Assembly: GCA_023544605.1 (NCBI GenBank)
Contig: JAMJFQ010000003.1
Location: forward strand, 1 to 34,075
Origin: ANME-2 cluster archaeon
GTDB lineage: Archaea > Halobacteriota > Methanosarcinia > Methanosarcinales > Methanocomedenaceae
Direction of reading: 5' to 3'
DNA length: 34,075 bases
Shown piece by piece: positions 23,159-31,444 of this stretch (positions within the stretch are counted from its first letter, which is position 1; every line of letters begins with the position of its first letter). The position numbers and the translations under genes were made by a program. The notes below the pieces were generated by a model. It worked only from the letters and a program-made list of their open reading frames with translations, did not search any database and was not told the origin of the DNA.

Positions 23159-24199
23159 ATGAAACTATCGGATTTTGATTACCACCTACCACAGGATATG
23201 ATAGCCCAGAAACCTGCCGACCCACGGGATTCTTCAAGATTGATGGTGCTCGATGAAAACGAGCGGCATCACAGTACTTTTTCTGAACTTCCCCATTTAT
23301 CGCATTCCCAAGATCTGTTGATATTGAATGACAGCAGGGTGATACCGGCCAGGTTATACGGTACCAAAAATACAGGTGGGAAAGTAGAAGTGCTACTGGT
23401 TAAACGGCTTGAGGATAAGTACTATGAATGCCTGGTCAGGGGTAGGGTAAAGGTGGGGGGGAAACTCAATTTTACGACTCTATCAGGCACAATAGAGGAA
23501 CGTGTAGACTCCCATACAGGATACCGTTATAATATCAGGTTCCAGTGTGATGAGGATTTCATGTCCTGTCTCTTCGTGGATGGAGTCATGCCAGTACCGC
23601 CCTATATTAAAGAGCATCTGGATGATGGAGAGAGGTACCAGACAATTTATTCAAGGGATGAAGGCTCTATTGCGGCACCCACTGCCGGACTGCATTTTAC
23701 AGCACAGTTACTTGACAGGATTAAGAAGATGGGAGTAAGGCTGGCATTTATCACACTGCACGTGGGTGTAGGCACATTCATGCCGGTTCGTGCCGAAGAT
23801 GTGGAAGAGCATACCATGGAGAGCGAATATTATACCATTGACGAAGATACCGCTCGTGCCATTAATGATACCATAAAGGGGGGAGGCAGGATAATCGTGG
23901 TCGGTACAACCACGGTCCGGGCGCTGGAAAGTGCGAATTGGCACAATGGCAACATTGCACCATCCCGGGGCTGGAGTGAGATATTCATACATCCCCCTTA
24001 CCAGTTCAAGACACCCATCAGTGGTCTGATCACCAATTTCCACCTTCCAAGATCAACACTGCTAATGCTGATCAGTGCCTATGCTGGCAGGGATGTGGTG
24101 CTGGCGGCATACAGCGAGGCCATTGCTAAGGGTTACAGGTTCTACAGTTTTGGAGATGCGATGTTCATTATGGGTAACAAGGAGGGGAAGAATGTTTGA
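23159..24199 (+). CDS. queA: S-adenosylmethionine:tRNA ribosyltransferase-isomerase
   Basis: 346 residues, GGGGGA upstream of the ATG. QueA moves the ribosyl part of SAM to preQ1 in tRNA, making epoxyqueuosine, a late step of bacterial queuosine synthesis at anticodon position 34. Family motifs along the chain: DYHLPQDMIAQKPADPRDSSRL, LILNDSRVIPARL, GGKVEVLL, the core IAAPTAGLHFT, ITLHVGVGTFMPVR, TTTVRALES, SEIFIHPPYQF, and LITNFHLPRSTLLMLISAYAG with YRFYSFGDAMFI at the end. Full length, no defects. The gene overlaps tgt by eight bases. Archaea normally make archaeosine instead, so a bacterial origin is likely; its base composition looks like its neighbours, suggesting an old transfer. Confidence 0.93.
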   Translation: MKLSDFDYHLPQDMIAQKPADPRDSSRLMVLDENERHHSTFSELPHLSHSQDLLILNDSRVIPARLYGTKNTGGKVEVLLVKRLEDKYYECLVRGRVKVGGKLNFTTLSGTIEERVDSHTGYRYNIRFQCDEDFMSCLFVDGVMPVPPYIKEHLDDGERYQTIYSRDEGSIAAPTAGLHFTAQLLDRIKKMGVRLAFITLHVGVGTFMPVRAEDVEEHTMESEYYTIDEDTARAINDTIKGGGRIIVVGTTTVRALESANWHNGNIAPSRGWSEIFIHPPYQFKTPISGLITNFHLPRSTLLMLISAYAGRDVVLAAYSEAIAKGYRFYSFGDAMFIMGNKEGKNV

Positions 24200-25307
24200 G
24201 ATAGTGCGCCAGGAAAAAATGTCTGGAGCAAGGGTGGGAAAACTGACCACACCTCACCAGGTTGTAGATACCCCGGCATTCATGCCTGTGGCGACCAAGG
24301 CCACGATCAAGACGCTTACTCCCAACGAGATACGTGAGATGGGAACCCAGGCCATCATAAGCAATGCCTTCCACCTCTATCTTAGCCCGGGTTACGAACT
24401 GATCCAGGAGGCAGGTGGCCTGCATACATTCATGGATTGGGACGGTGCCATTTTCACGGACAGCGGCGGGTTCCAGATATTGCGCAAGGAGTTCAGGTTC
24501 AAACTGAACAACAAGGGTATAAGTTATGTAAATTCCAGGGACGCAAAGCGATATATGTATACCCCTGAGCTGTGTATGGAAATACAGGGTGCCCTGGGTT
24601 CTGACGTGGCAATGGTGCTGGATGACTGCCCGCCCTGGGGCAGCACCCGTGATGAGGTCATGGAGTCGGTTTGCAGGACAGTGAACTGGGGGCAGCGCAG
24701 CCTTGATGCCAGGTGCAATAAAAACCAGCTGGTCTTTGCCATATTGCAGGGGGGGACATATCCTGAGATGCGGGAAGCCTGTGCCAGTCGATTAGTGGAT
24801 ATGGACTTTGACGGTTATGGTATCGGGGGATTGAGTATTGGCGAGCCAAAAGATGTCATGCATGAGACTATCAGGCTGAACCTGACCCAGATACCGCCTG
24901 AGAAGCCCCGCTACCTGATGGGAGTGGGCTCGCCCGTGGAACTGCTGGAATCCATATCATTGGGGGTTGACATCTTTGACAGTGCATTCCCCACCCGCAA
25001 CGCCCGGCACCAGACCGTGATGACCCGATACGGGCAGATGGATCTGCGGCGCTCATCCCTGGTTAGGGATTTCAGACCCATTGATGAGAAATGCGGCTGC
25101 TATACCTGCAGGCATTTTTCCAGGGCATATCTGTACCACCTGTTCAAGGAATCAGAACTGCTGGCCATGCGGCTTGCATCCATACATAATGTCCATTTCC
25201 TGCAAGAGTTGATGAGAGAGGCAAGGAATGCTATTTCAGAGGAGCGGTACAGTGAGTTTCGGGAACAGTTCAAGCGTGAATATTCAAGTCCGGCCAATAC
25301 AGCCTAA
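24192..25307 (+). CDS. tgt: Bacterial-type tRNA-guanine transglycosylase
   Basis: 371 residues from the ATG at 24192, overlapping the end of queA by eight bases. The single-domain bacterial length lacks the C-terminal PUA-type domains of archaeal arcTGT. Catalytic pattern: Asp90 in TDSGGFQ, Asp144 with Cys146 in VLDDCPP (bacterial enzymes have Asp-Glu-Cys), LQGG, GIGGLSIGE, and the nucleophile Asp263 in VDIFDSAFPTRNARH. Zinc ligands are Cys301, Cys303, Cys306 and His332. The bacterial SHIDGS-like stretch reads NSRDAKRYMYTPE here. Cys146 and Ile216 resemble the preQ1-using bacterial form more than the queuine-using eukaryotic form, so it probably inserts preQ1 into position 34. With QueA this forms a two-gene queuosine operon. 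Confidence 0.93.
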   Translation: MFEIVRQEKMSGARVGKLTTPHQVVDTPAFMPVATKATIKTLTPNEIREMGTQAIISNAFHLYLSPGYELIQEAGGLHTFMDWDGAIFTDSGGFQILRKEFRFKLNNKGISYVNSRDAKRYMYTPELCMEIQGALGSDVAMVLDDCPPWGSTRDEVMESVCRTVNWGQRSLDARCNKNQLVFAILQGGTYPEMREACASRLVDMDFDGYGIGGLSIGEPKDVMHETIRLNLTQIPPEKPRYLMGVGSPVELLESISLGVDIFDSAFPTRNARHQTVMTRYGQMDLRRSSLVRDFRPIDEKCGCYTCRHFSRAYLYHLFKESELLAMRLASIHNVHFLQELMREARNAISEERYSEFREQFKREYSSPANTA

Positions 25308-25531
25308 GTCTTCTGGAGAGTTATCCTGAAAATACTGTTCTCATTTACCCATTTCAATACCCTGCACCGCTTATGGAATATGGACATAAGGTCAGGCAGT
25401 AGGGAAGCACAATCAGAAACCACTTCCAGTCTTTCACCGTGGGACATCTGCTTTAACCTTGAATTTGTCAAGAACAACGGGATAGGGCAGGTTTTTCCAA
25501 TAGTATCGAGGAACTGGATATTCATTGTCAT
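25304..25531 (-). CDS. TusA-family sulfur-carrier-like protein
   Basis: 75 residues starting MTMNIQFLDT, with an AGGAAGAAAAGAGAT purine-rich stretch before two possible ATGs (25531 and 25525). It has the family motif LDTIGKTCPIPLFLTNSRLKQM with the active cysteine in CPxP (Cys15), then GERLEVVSDCASLLPDLMSIF and a final strand NENSIFRITLQKT. TusA-like proteins carry persulfide sulfur or act as redox/regulatory partners. No desulfurase or DsrE gene is nearby. Its stop codon overlaps the tgt stop in convergent orientation by four bases. Confidence 0.8.
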   Translation of the reverse strand: MTMNIQFLDTIGKTCPIPLFLTNSRLKQMSHGERLEVVSDCASLLPDLMSIFHKRCRVLKWVNENSIFRITLQKT

Positions 25532-25763
25532 ATCTCTTTTCTTCCTGTAATATTCTTTGCCAAAATACCGGACCTTTATTCTCATTATTTGGAATGAAAA
25601 ATACATATTTAATAGTTTCCGTATTTGCATGGATAATGGTCTAATTGTGACAATATTGAACAAACATTATACAAATCGGTAATTATTGATTTAAAATAGT
25701 CGTATAAAAAAGCTTCACTGGCTGTGAGTTAAGTATTGTTTACATTAGCATTATACGGGATTT

Positions 25764-26177
25764 TCACACTATGTGCTTAGCCACTTCCCCGGCAAGTTCC
25801 TGGAACTCTTCCTGTGACGGTGTGGTCCCATCATATTTGTATTCAATGCCATCCCCGGTGTTTCGCGGTACAATATGGCAGTGGAAGTGGTGAATAACCT
25901 GGCCTGCCACTTCTCCGTGATTGATAACAAGATTGAACCCTTCAGGTCCTATAACTGCCTGTAAGCCATTGACAACCTTTTTTACCGTCCTGAACACTGC
26001 CGCAACATCATTGTCATCCAGATCGGTGATCTTTTCACCATGCTTTTTTGGTATGACCAATGTATGGCCCCGGTTGTTAGGGTTTATGTCCAGAAATGCG
26101 AGGGTATCATCGTCCTCGTATATGGTATAGCTCGGTATCTCTCCAGAGATTATTTTACAAAATATGCAATCTTCCAT
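25764..26177 (-). CDS. HIT family hydrolase (Hint-like)
   Basis: 137 residues; AGGTGAT lies six bases before the ATG and overlaps the stop of the protease gene. The histidine triad HFHCHIVPR (His97, His99, His101) is the catalytic nucleotidyl site, and the N-terminal CIFCKI fits the Hint subgroup with its zinc ligands. FLDINPNNRGHTLVIPKKH is the usual nucleotide-binding strand. It probably cleaves nucleoside phosphoramidates. It is co-transcribed with the site-2 protease. Confidence 0.92.
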   Translation of the reverse strand: MEDCIFCKIISGEIPSYTIYEDDDTLAFLDINPNNRGHTLVIPKKHGEKITDLDDNDVAAVFRTVKKVVNGLQAVIGPEGFNLVINHGEVAGQVIHHFHCHIVPRNTGDGIEYKYDGTTPSQEEFQELAGEVAKHIV

Positions 26178-26183
26178 TACAAA

Positions 26184-27347
26184 TCACCTTTTATGATTGT
26201 TCTGTGGAATATTCATGTGTTTGAACTGCATATTCCTCATTATATCCTTCATTGTTACGATCCCTTTTATCCTGCTATCCTGGATGACCAGAAGCCTACC
26301 GATATTATTTTTAGCAATGGTCTGGAGGGCATGATATGCCTCATGTTCAGGACGTACTGAAATAATATCCTTTGTCATAATATCCCTCACATGGACAGTA
26401 TTGTGCAGTTCCATTGACACTTTTTGCACATCTTCGAAGGTTACAACTCCCATTGGGGGCTTATCCAGGTCTTCCTGCACTGGATATCCCATATGCTTGA
26501 ACCTGAACATAACATCCACAAGCTGGGATATGGTCCAGTCCGGGGGTATATATATTAAATCCGGCGCATGGGTCATGACATCTTTCACCTTGATCCCTTC
26601 AAGGCTTATGGCAAAGAACGTTTCCCGCTCTTCACCCTGCGCACCATAGTACACAAATAACGCTATTAAGACAAGTATTATGTTTATTGTGAGCAAACCG
26701 AAAATTCCCATTAAGAATGCAAAGGTCTTACCTATCGAAACTGCCATGCGGGTGGCATCCATGTACGGCAGCCATAATGCCAGAAATGCCCTTAGGACAC
26801 GGCCCCCGTCCATGGGAAAAGCTGGCAGCAGGTTGAATATACCCAGTACCAGGTTGTAGAAGGAAATGATCCCGGCTGTTATAAGTACCGCATTTTTAGC
26901 GTTCATCCCCATCTCGCCCATGTCCGCAGGACCATAATACATATAGAAAGCATAGGTCACTATACCTATAACCAGGCTTATGCCCGGACCTGCGGCAGCC
27001 ATTTTCAGTTCAAGCTTTGGGTCGCGGGGTATTTCCTCCATCTGGGCCACTCCTCCGAATACAAAAAGGGTTATGCTCTTGATATCCAGTCCATTTCTTT
27101 TTGCAACGAATGAATGGCTTATCTCATGCAGCAGGATAGTAGAGAAGAACAGGATAGATGCAATGGTACTGAAAACAAGTTTTTCCATCAATGATATGTC
27201 CATGCCGTAGAAACCCAGTACGAGTGTACCTATCTGGAATTCAAATGATGAAAAGTAGTAAATGAACAATAGTAGTATAAAGAGGAAAGTGATGTGTAGT
27301 TGTATAGGAATCCCGATGACTTTTCCGATCTGTACTGACCATTTCAC
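26184..27347 (-). CDS. Site-2-type membrane metalloprotease (M50) with two CBS domains
   Basis: 387 residues. The membrane part has about six spans, the zinc site HEISH in FFSTILLHEISHSFVAKRNG and the second motif NLLPAFPMDGGRVLRAF with the zinc Asp. After a short linker come two CBS domains: VKDVMTHAPDLIYIPP...MGVVTFEDVQKV and VRDIMTKDIISVRPEHEAYHALQTI...IKGIVTMKDIMRNM. Such proteases cut membrane-spanning regulators; the CBS pair may sense nucleotides. It is followed six bases later by the HIT gene. A GGGGGT ribosome binding site lies about ten bases upstream. Confidence 0.93.
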   Translation of the reverse strand: MKWSVQIGKVIGIPIQLHITFLFILLLFIYYFSSFEFQIGTLVLGFYGMDISLMEKLVFSTIASILFFSTILLHEISHSFVAKRNGLDIKSITLFVFGGVAQMEEIPRDPKLELKMAAAGPGISLVIGIVTYAFYMYYGPADMGEMGMNAKNAVLITAGIISFYNLVLGIFNLLPAFPMDGGRVLRAFLALWLPYMDATRMAVSIGKTFAFLMGIFGLLTINIILVLIALFVYYGAQGEERETFFAISLEGIKVKDVMTHAPDLIYIPPDWTISQLVDVMFRFKHMGYPVQEDLDKPPMGVVTFEDVQKVSMELHNTVHVRDIMTKDIISVRPEHEAYHALQTIAKNNIGRLLVIQDSRIKGIVTMKDIMRNMQFKHMNIPQNNHKR

Positions 27348-27388
27348 TGTGCTACCCCCTGTTTAAGTGATAGTAATCTTATTTTAAC

Positions 27389-27397
27389 TATATTTAA
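27389..27397 (-). promoter_or_regulatory. TATA box of the protease-HIT operon
   Basis: Minus-strand TTAAATATA lies 42 bases before the ATG at 27347, implying a leader of about 15 nt that holds the GGGGGT site. Confidence 0.4.
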
Positions 27398-27484
27398 TAC
27401 TTTACAATGGATATATTCAACGTATTTTTTTCTGCTGCAGAAGCATTAATAGAACCAAATAATACAAAATATAATACGAACGCG

Positions 27485-27925
27485 TCATTTCTTGTTAACA
27501 GTAGACTTAGTTTGGTGTATCTTTTCATGGCATTGTGAACACAATGAAGTAAGGTTTTCAGGCTTGTTCCGGCCACCGTTTGACCTTGAGGTCTGGTGGT
27601 GCACTTCATCGGCAGGCCGGCCGCACATGGTACACACAAATCCATCCCGCACCCTGGTCCTTTGTCTTTGCTGATGGGAAAGTGGTCCTGTGGGTGCCCC
27701 TCCCACAAAGGGCCAGCGCTCAAGCAGATCGATCCACCCGTCCAGTGCCTTCTCCTGCCCGCGCTCGGTAATGCCCCACCGCTGGCAATGGTCTACGAAC
27801 CCGAGCAGTTCATGATAACCCTGGTAACCGGCGGACAGTTCGGCTTTCTTGCTCTGGAACAGGCGGGTGAGCCGCTGTATTTTGGTGCGGTGTTTCATGC
27901 TCCTTTTCAGGTCGGTATCCTTCAT
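27485..27925 (-). CDS. HNH endonuclease domain protein
   Basis: 146 residues from the ATG at 27925; a TTG at 27943 would add six. The N-terminal 80 residues are basic and helical (KHRTKIQRLTRLFQSKKAEL). The C-terminal part is a treble-clef HNH: FVCTMCGRPADEVHHQTSRSNGG (Cys-x2-Cys and the His-His pair), the Asn in KPENLTSLC, and CSQCHEKIHQ. Many such stand-alone proteins sit in mobile elements or act as nicking nucleases; the substrate is unknown. No clear ribosome binding site. The gene looks more GC-rich than the intergenic DNA around it and may have been acquired. Confidence 0.8.
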   Translation of the reverse strand: MKDTDLKRSMKHRTKIQRLTRLFQSKKAELSAGYQGYHELLGFVDHCQRWGITERGQEKALDGWIDLLERWPFVGGAPTGPLSHQQRQRTRVRDGFVCTMCGRPADEVHHQTSRSNGGRNKPENLTSLCSQCHEKIHQTKSTVNKK

Positions 27926-27989
27926 GCGGGCATAACAGGTCAATCAGCACATAAAAATGTTATCCAATATCCCGATATTTCCCAAAAGA

Positions 27990-27999
27990 TTAATAAAAT
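27990..27999 (+). promoter_or_regulatory. Promoter of the phosphoribosyltransferase gene, probably leaderless
   Basis: TTAATAAAAT lies about 25 bases before the ATG at 28020, so transcription probably starts at the start codon. There is no ribosome binding site in front of it, which fits. Confidence 0.45.
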
Positions 28000-28019
28000 A
28001 AAATCAATAGTCCTTTACT

Positions 28020-28715
28020 ATGGGGGACTTTACCGGTTCGGATTATACAAAGAAAGAACGTTTCCGCTGCCAGCTGATAACCTGGGGTGAGGCGGCAGGG
28101 ATGTCACGTGAACTGGCACGTATGGTATATGCCTCCCGATTTGAACCTGATATTATTATTGCCATCGGCCGGGGAGGTTATGTACCTGCACGTGTGGTAT
28201 CCGATTACCTGTTGTTCCGTGACCTGACTACCATCAAGATGGAGCACTGGGGTGTAGCTGCCACCATTGATGAGCAGGCTCACATACGGTTCGGCCTGTC
28301 CACCGACATATCAAATATGCGGGTGCTGCTCGTGGACGATATCACTGATACTGGTGATACACTGCAGGTCGCCCTTGACTATATCAAGGATCTTAATCCG
28401 GCTAAGGTGTGCACTGCTGTCCTCCAGCACAAAACCTGCTCATCCTTTATACCTGACTTCTATGTGCACCGGATACTCAAATGGCGCTGGATCATCTATC
28501 CCTGGGCTATGTTCGAGGATATCTCAGGGTTCATAAAGAGGATAGTGGGAAATGGATGGATGTCAGTGCAGGATATTCAGCAGCGTTTGTCACATGATTT
28601 CCAACTTTCAATAAGCATCGGGAAACTTGCAGGCATCCTTGAAGATATGGAAATGCAGGGTTTGATCGGGAGAAGTGGAAATGAGGGACGAAGTGTCTAC
28701 AGGGATGTAGATTAA
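28020..28715 (+). CDS. Phosphoribosyltransferase with C-terminal winged-helix-like domain
   Basis: 231 residues. Residues about 14-165 form a type I phosphoribosyltransferase domain: PDIIIAIGRGGYVPARVVSDYL and the PRPP-binding VLLVDDITDTGDTL. The final 65 residues (VGNGWMSVQDIQQRLSHDFQLSISIGKLAGILEDMEMQGLIGRSG) look like a winged helix. Homologs are annotated as hypoxanthine/xanthine-type transferases; the added domain could make it a purine-responsive regulator, which is inference. The gene stands alone and its 3' end faces ilvE. Confidence 0.85.
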   Translation: MGDFTGSDYTKKERFRCQLITWGEAAGMSRELARMVYASRFEPDIIIAIGRGGYVPARVVSDYLLFRDLTTIKMEHWGVAATIDEQAHIRFGLSTDISNMRVLLVDDITDTGDTLQVALDYIKDLNPAKVCTAVLQHKTCSSFIPDFYVHRILKWRWIIYPWAMFEDISGFIKRIVGNGWMSVQDIQQRLSHDFQLSISIGKLAGILEDMEMQGLIGRSGNEGRSVYRDVD

Positions 28716-28727
28716 TACTGCCCGAAC

Positions 28728-29795
28728 TTAAGGAATTTTATATATCCAGCCATTTGTATCAGGTATTTCGCCGTACTGTATGCCTGATATCTCATCGAAC
28801 AACCGGTTTGCAACTGGACCTATCTTGCCATCATTGATATTGATGTTGGTATCTTTATATTGTATCTCACCCACAGGTGATATGACGGCTGCAGTACCAG
28901 TGCCAAAGACTTCCTGGAGGCGACCCTCATTTGATGCCTCTATGACCTCGTCTATTGAGATGCGTTTCTCCTGCACATCCATACCCCATGACTTAGCAAG
29001 AATGATGGCTGTGTCCCTGGTAATACCAGGCAGGATGGAACCTTCCAGTGGTGGGGTTATTATCACATCATCGATGACAAAGAAGATGTTCATGGTACCC
29101 ACTTCGTCGATGTACTTGTGCTGCTCGCCGTCCAGCCACAGTACCTGGGTAAAGCCTTTTTCCTGTGCGATCTTTGCGGGCAGCAGGCTGGCGGCATAGT
29201 TACCGGCGGTCTTTGCCTCACCCACACCCCCCTTTACTGCCCTGACATATTCATCAGGGACAAGCAGGCTTACCGGATTGAATCCTTCTTTGTAGTAGGC
29301 GCCTACCGGGGAGAGGATTATCAGGAAGCGGTAGGTGCTGGACGGATGAACACCAAGGAAATTATCTGTTCCAAAGACGATGGGGCGAATGTACAGTGAG
29401 TATCCTTTTGAGGTAGGTACCCAGTTGCGGTCCTGTTTTATCAGTTCGGTCATGGCCTCCAGGAATATATCCAGATCGATCTGCGGGATGCACATCCTTT
29501 CGTTGGACCGGTTCATTCGTTCCAGATTTTTCTCGGGGCGGAATATGTTGATGCTTCCGTCTTTGGTGTGGAAGGCCTTGAGCCCTTCAAATACTGCCTG
29601 TGCATAGTGCAGTGTGCACATGGCAGGTTCGAACTCGATCTTCCCATAGGGTTCTATCCTGGGATTGATCCATTTTCCATTATCGTAATCCATACTGAAC
29701 ATGTGATCGGTAAAAACATCACCGAAGCCCAGTGTATCAAAGTCCACTTCAGATATATGGCTGTTCTGGGTCTTTGTGATCTTGATGTTTGACAT
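28728..29795 (-). CDS. ilvE: Branched-chain amino acid aminotransferase, long (type II) form
   Basis: 355 residues from the ATG at 29795, with GGGA eight bases upstream; the frame stays open further to 29903 but that part is AT-rich leader. Fold-type IV PLP enzyme: EFEPAMCTLHYAQAVFEGLKAF, the PLP lysine Lys195 in GVGEAKTAGNYAASL, LWLDGEQHKYIDEVGTMNIFFV, and EVFGTGTAAVISPVGEI. It catalyses the last step of Leu, Ile and Val synthesis. Many archaeal IlvE proteins are near 300 residues; this longer type is more common in bacteria and eukaryotes. Confidence 0.93.
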   Translation of the reverse strand: MSNIKITKTQNSHISEVDFDTLGFGDVFTDHMFSMDYDNGKWINPRIEPYGKIEFEPAMCTLHYAQAVFEGLKAFHTKDGSINIFRPEKNLERMNRSNERMCIPQIDLDIFLEAMTELIKQDRNWVPTSKGYSLYIRPIVFGTDNFLGVHPSSTYRFLIILSPVGAYYKEGFNPVSLLVPDEYVRAVKGGVGEAKTAGNYAASLLPAKIAQEKGFTQVLWLDGEQHKYIDEVGTMNIFFVIDDVIITPPLEGSILPGITRDTAIILAKSWGMDVQEKRISIDEVIEASNEGRLQEVFGTGTAAVISPVGEIQYKDTNININDGKIGPVANRLFDEISGIQYGEIPDTNGWIYKIP

Positions 29796-29809
29796 GATTG
29801 ATTTCCCGT

Positions 29810-29860
29810 GTAATATTCGGTATTTCCGATACCCTATTACCGATAACCTATAATAAATAT
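29810..29860 (-). promoter_or_regulatory. ilvE promoter and short leader hairpin
   Basis: On the minus strand ATATTTATTATA (about 29849-29860) is a TATA candidate. Near the expected start of transcription comes GGTAT-CGGAA-ATACC (about 29819-29833), a 5-bp hairpin flanked by the related string CGGTAATAGGG. It could be a regulator site; not matched to a known one. Confidence 0.35.
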
Positions 29861-29960
29861 AATGGATAGGTAATTGTGTTAAGGCAACAATTTTCAAATC
29901 CATTATTGATCGGGCTGTCCTTAACTAAATCGATACGAGAATCCTAAAATCTGAAAAGAC

Positions 29961-29970
29961 TTTTATTCTA
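29961..29970 (+). promoter_or_regulatory. TATA box of lysA
   Basis: TTTTATTCTA preceded by the purine-rich GAAAAGA lies about 55-64 bases before the ATG at 30025, giving a leader of about 35 nt. Confidence 0.4.
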
Positions 29971-30024
29971 TTATCTTCAATAAAGCTGACAATTGAATAT
30001 TAAATGTATCATAAAGGGAATTCT

Positions 30025-31305
30025 ATGTTCACAATAAAGAATCATCTTGAAAAGCGGGACGGTCACCTTACCATCGGAGGGATTGACACTGTTGACCTTG
30101 TTGAAAAATATGGGACGCCGCTGTACGTGACGAATGAGCAGCGTGTCCGGGACAATTTCCGACGTTACAGTGAGGCTTTTCCCGATGCTGATTTGTATTA
30201 TGCGGCTAAGGCGAACGGAAACTTCACCATCCTGCGTATACTGGCACAGGAGGGGGCTGGCGCAGATGTGTTCGGAGATGGTGAGCTTTACATGGCATTG
30301 CTTGCTGGTATCCCAAAAGAAAAGATACTGTTCAACGGCAATTCCAAGAGCGACAGGGAACTGGCAATGGCTGTGGAGACCGGTGTCAGGGTATCAGTGG
30401 ACTCACGTGATGAGTTGAATACCTTAAGCCGCATTGCCACATCGCAGAACAAGATTGTGGATATAGCCTTCAGGGTCAACCCGGATGTATCCCCTGATAC
30501 TCATCCCAAGATAAGTACCGGACTTCGGACATCCAAGTTCGGAATACCACACAAGGAAGTGGTTGCCGCATATAAGGAGGCAGTGGAACTGGGAGGGGTA
30601 AATCCAGTGGGAATGCACTGTCATATTGGTAGCCAGATACTGGATACGTCCCCATTCGACGAAGCTGTCAACCGTATGATGGACCTGGTGGAACAGGTGA
30701 AAAGGCTTGGCGTGGAGCTTGAGTTCCTGGATATGGGGTCGGGACTGGGTATACCGTATAAGAAGGGTGAACATGCACCTACACCTAAGGACCTGTCAGA
30801 AGTGATACTCCCCATCTTTGAGATGCGTTCAAAGGCTATAGGCGTAAATATTAAATTAATAATCGAACCTGGCAGGTACATTATGGGAGATACCACCATA
30901 CTGCTGACAACGGTTAATACCATGAAGCATGCTGCCAAGAAGTTCGTTGGCGTGGATGCAGGATTCAACCTGTTGATAAGACCTGCCATGTATGACAGTT
31001 ATCATCATGTAGTAGTGGCCAACAAGGTAGATGCCAAGGTCTCAAGCCTGTACACGGTGGTAGGTCCTATTTGCGAGACCGGAGATATACTGGCACATGA
31101 CAGGGAACTGCCAGAGGTTGCAAAGGATGATATCATAGCCATACTTGATGCTGGTGCCTATGGTTTCAGTATGAGCAGCCAGTATAACGGGCGGCCCAGG
31201 TGTGCCGAGTTGCTGGTCAATGGGGCATGGGTGGATGTAATAAGGAAGGCTGAGACCTATGATGACCTGTTGGCGAACCAGCTCGTACCCGAGAGATTAC
31301 TTTAG
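30025..31305 (+). CDS. lysA: Diaminopimelate decarboxylase
   Basis: 426 residues from the ATG at 30025 with AAGGGA five bases upstream; an ATG 21 bases earlier lacks such a site. It removes CO2 from meso-diaminopimelate to give lysine. Fold-type III signatures: PLP lysine Lys62 in LYYAAKANGN, HCHIGSQILD, GSGLGIPY, EPGRYIMGD, the partner-subunit cysteine in GPICETGD, and GAYGFSMSSQYNGRPRCAE. Complete and normal in length. Confidence 0.95.
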   Translation: MFTIKNHLEKRDGHLTIGGIDTVDLVEKYGTPLYVTNEQRVRDNFRRYSEAFPDADLYYAAKANGNFTILRILAQEGAGADVFGDGELYMALLAGIPKEKILFNGNSKSDRELAMAVETGVRVSVDSRDELNTLSRIATSQNKIVDIAFRVNPDVSPDTHPKISTGLRTSKFGIPHKEVVAAYKEAVELGGVNPVGMHCHIGSQILDTSPFDEAVNRMMDLVEQVKRLGVELEFLDMGSGLGIPYKKGEHAPTPKDLSEVILPIFEMRSKAIGVNIKLIIEPGRYIMGDTTILLTTVNTMKHAAKKFVGVDAGFNLLIRPAMYDSYHHVVVANKVDAKVSSLYTVVGPICETGDILAHDRELPEVAKDDIIAILDAGAYGFSMSSQYNGRPRCAELLVNGAWVDVIRKAETYDDLLANQLVPERLL

Positions 31306-31363
31306 GAGGGTTGATGGGTGGTCTGTAGCGCGGTCTCTTTCCTGAACCAGAAGCGATTACGAC

Positions 31364-31374
31364 AAATATAAATG
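31364..31374 (+). promoter_or_regulatory. TATA box of the ferredoxin-reductase-aldolase operon
   Basis: AAATATAAATG, with a second candidate GTATAAAAAGG just downstream (31374-31384). The TTG start of the ferredoxin is at 31445, so the leader is about 35-45 nt. Confidence 0.4.
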
Positions 31375-31444
31375 TATAAAAAGGAATTGTGGTTAGCATA
31401 TTTTGGGGTTTAGAACAAAATCACATGTATTGGAGAGAAAATCT

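Noticed and set aside
28781..29199. 139-codon plus-strand frame
   Set aside because: Antisense to ilvE, which is complete; serine/methionine-rich product typical of a shadow frame.
29810..29860. Riboswitch or T-box-like leader before ilvE
   Set aside because: The leader is only about 35 nt with a single 5-bp hairpin, too short for a known riboswitch class.
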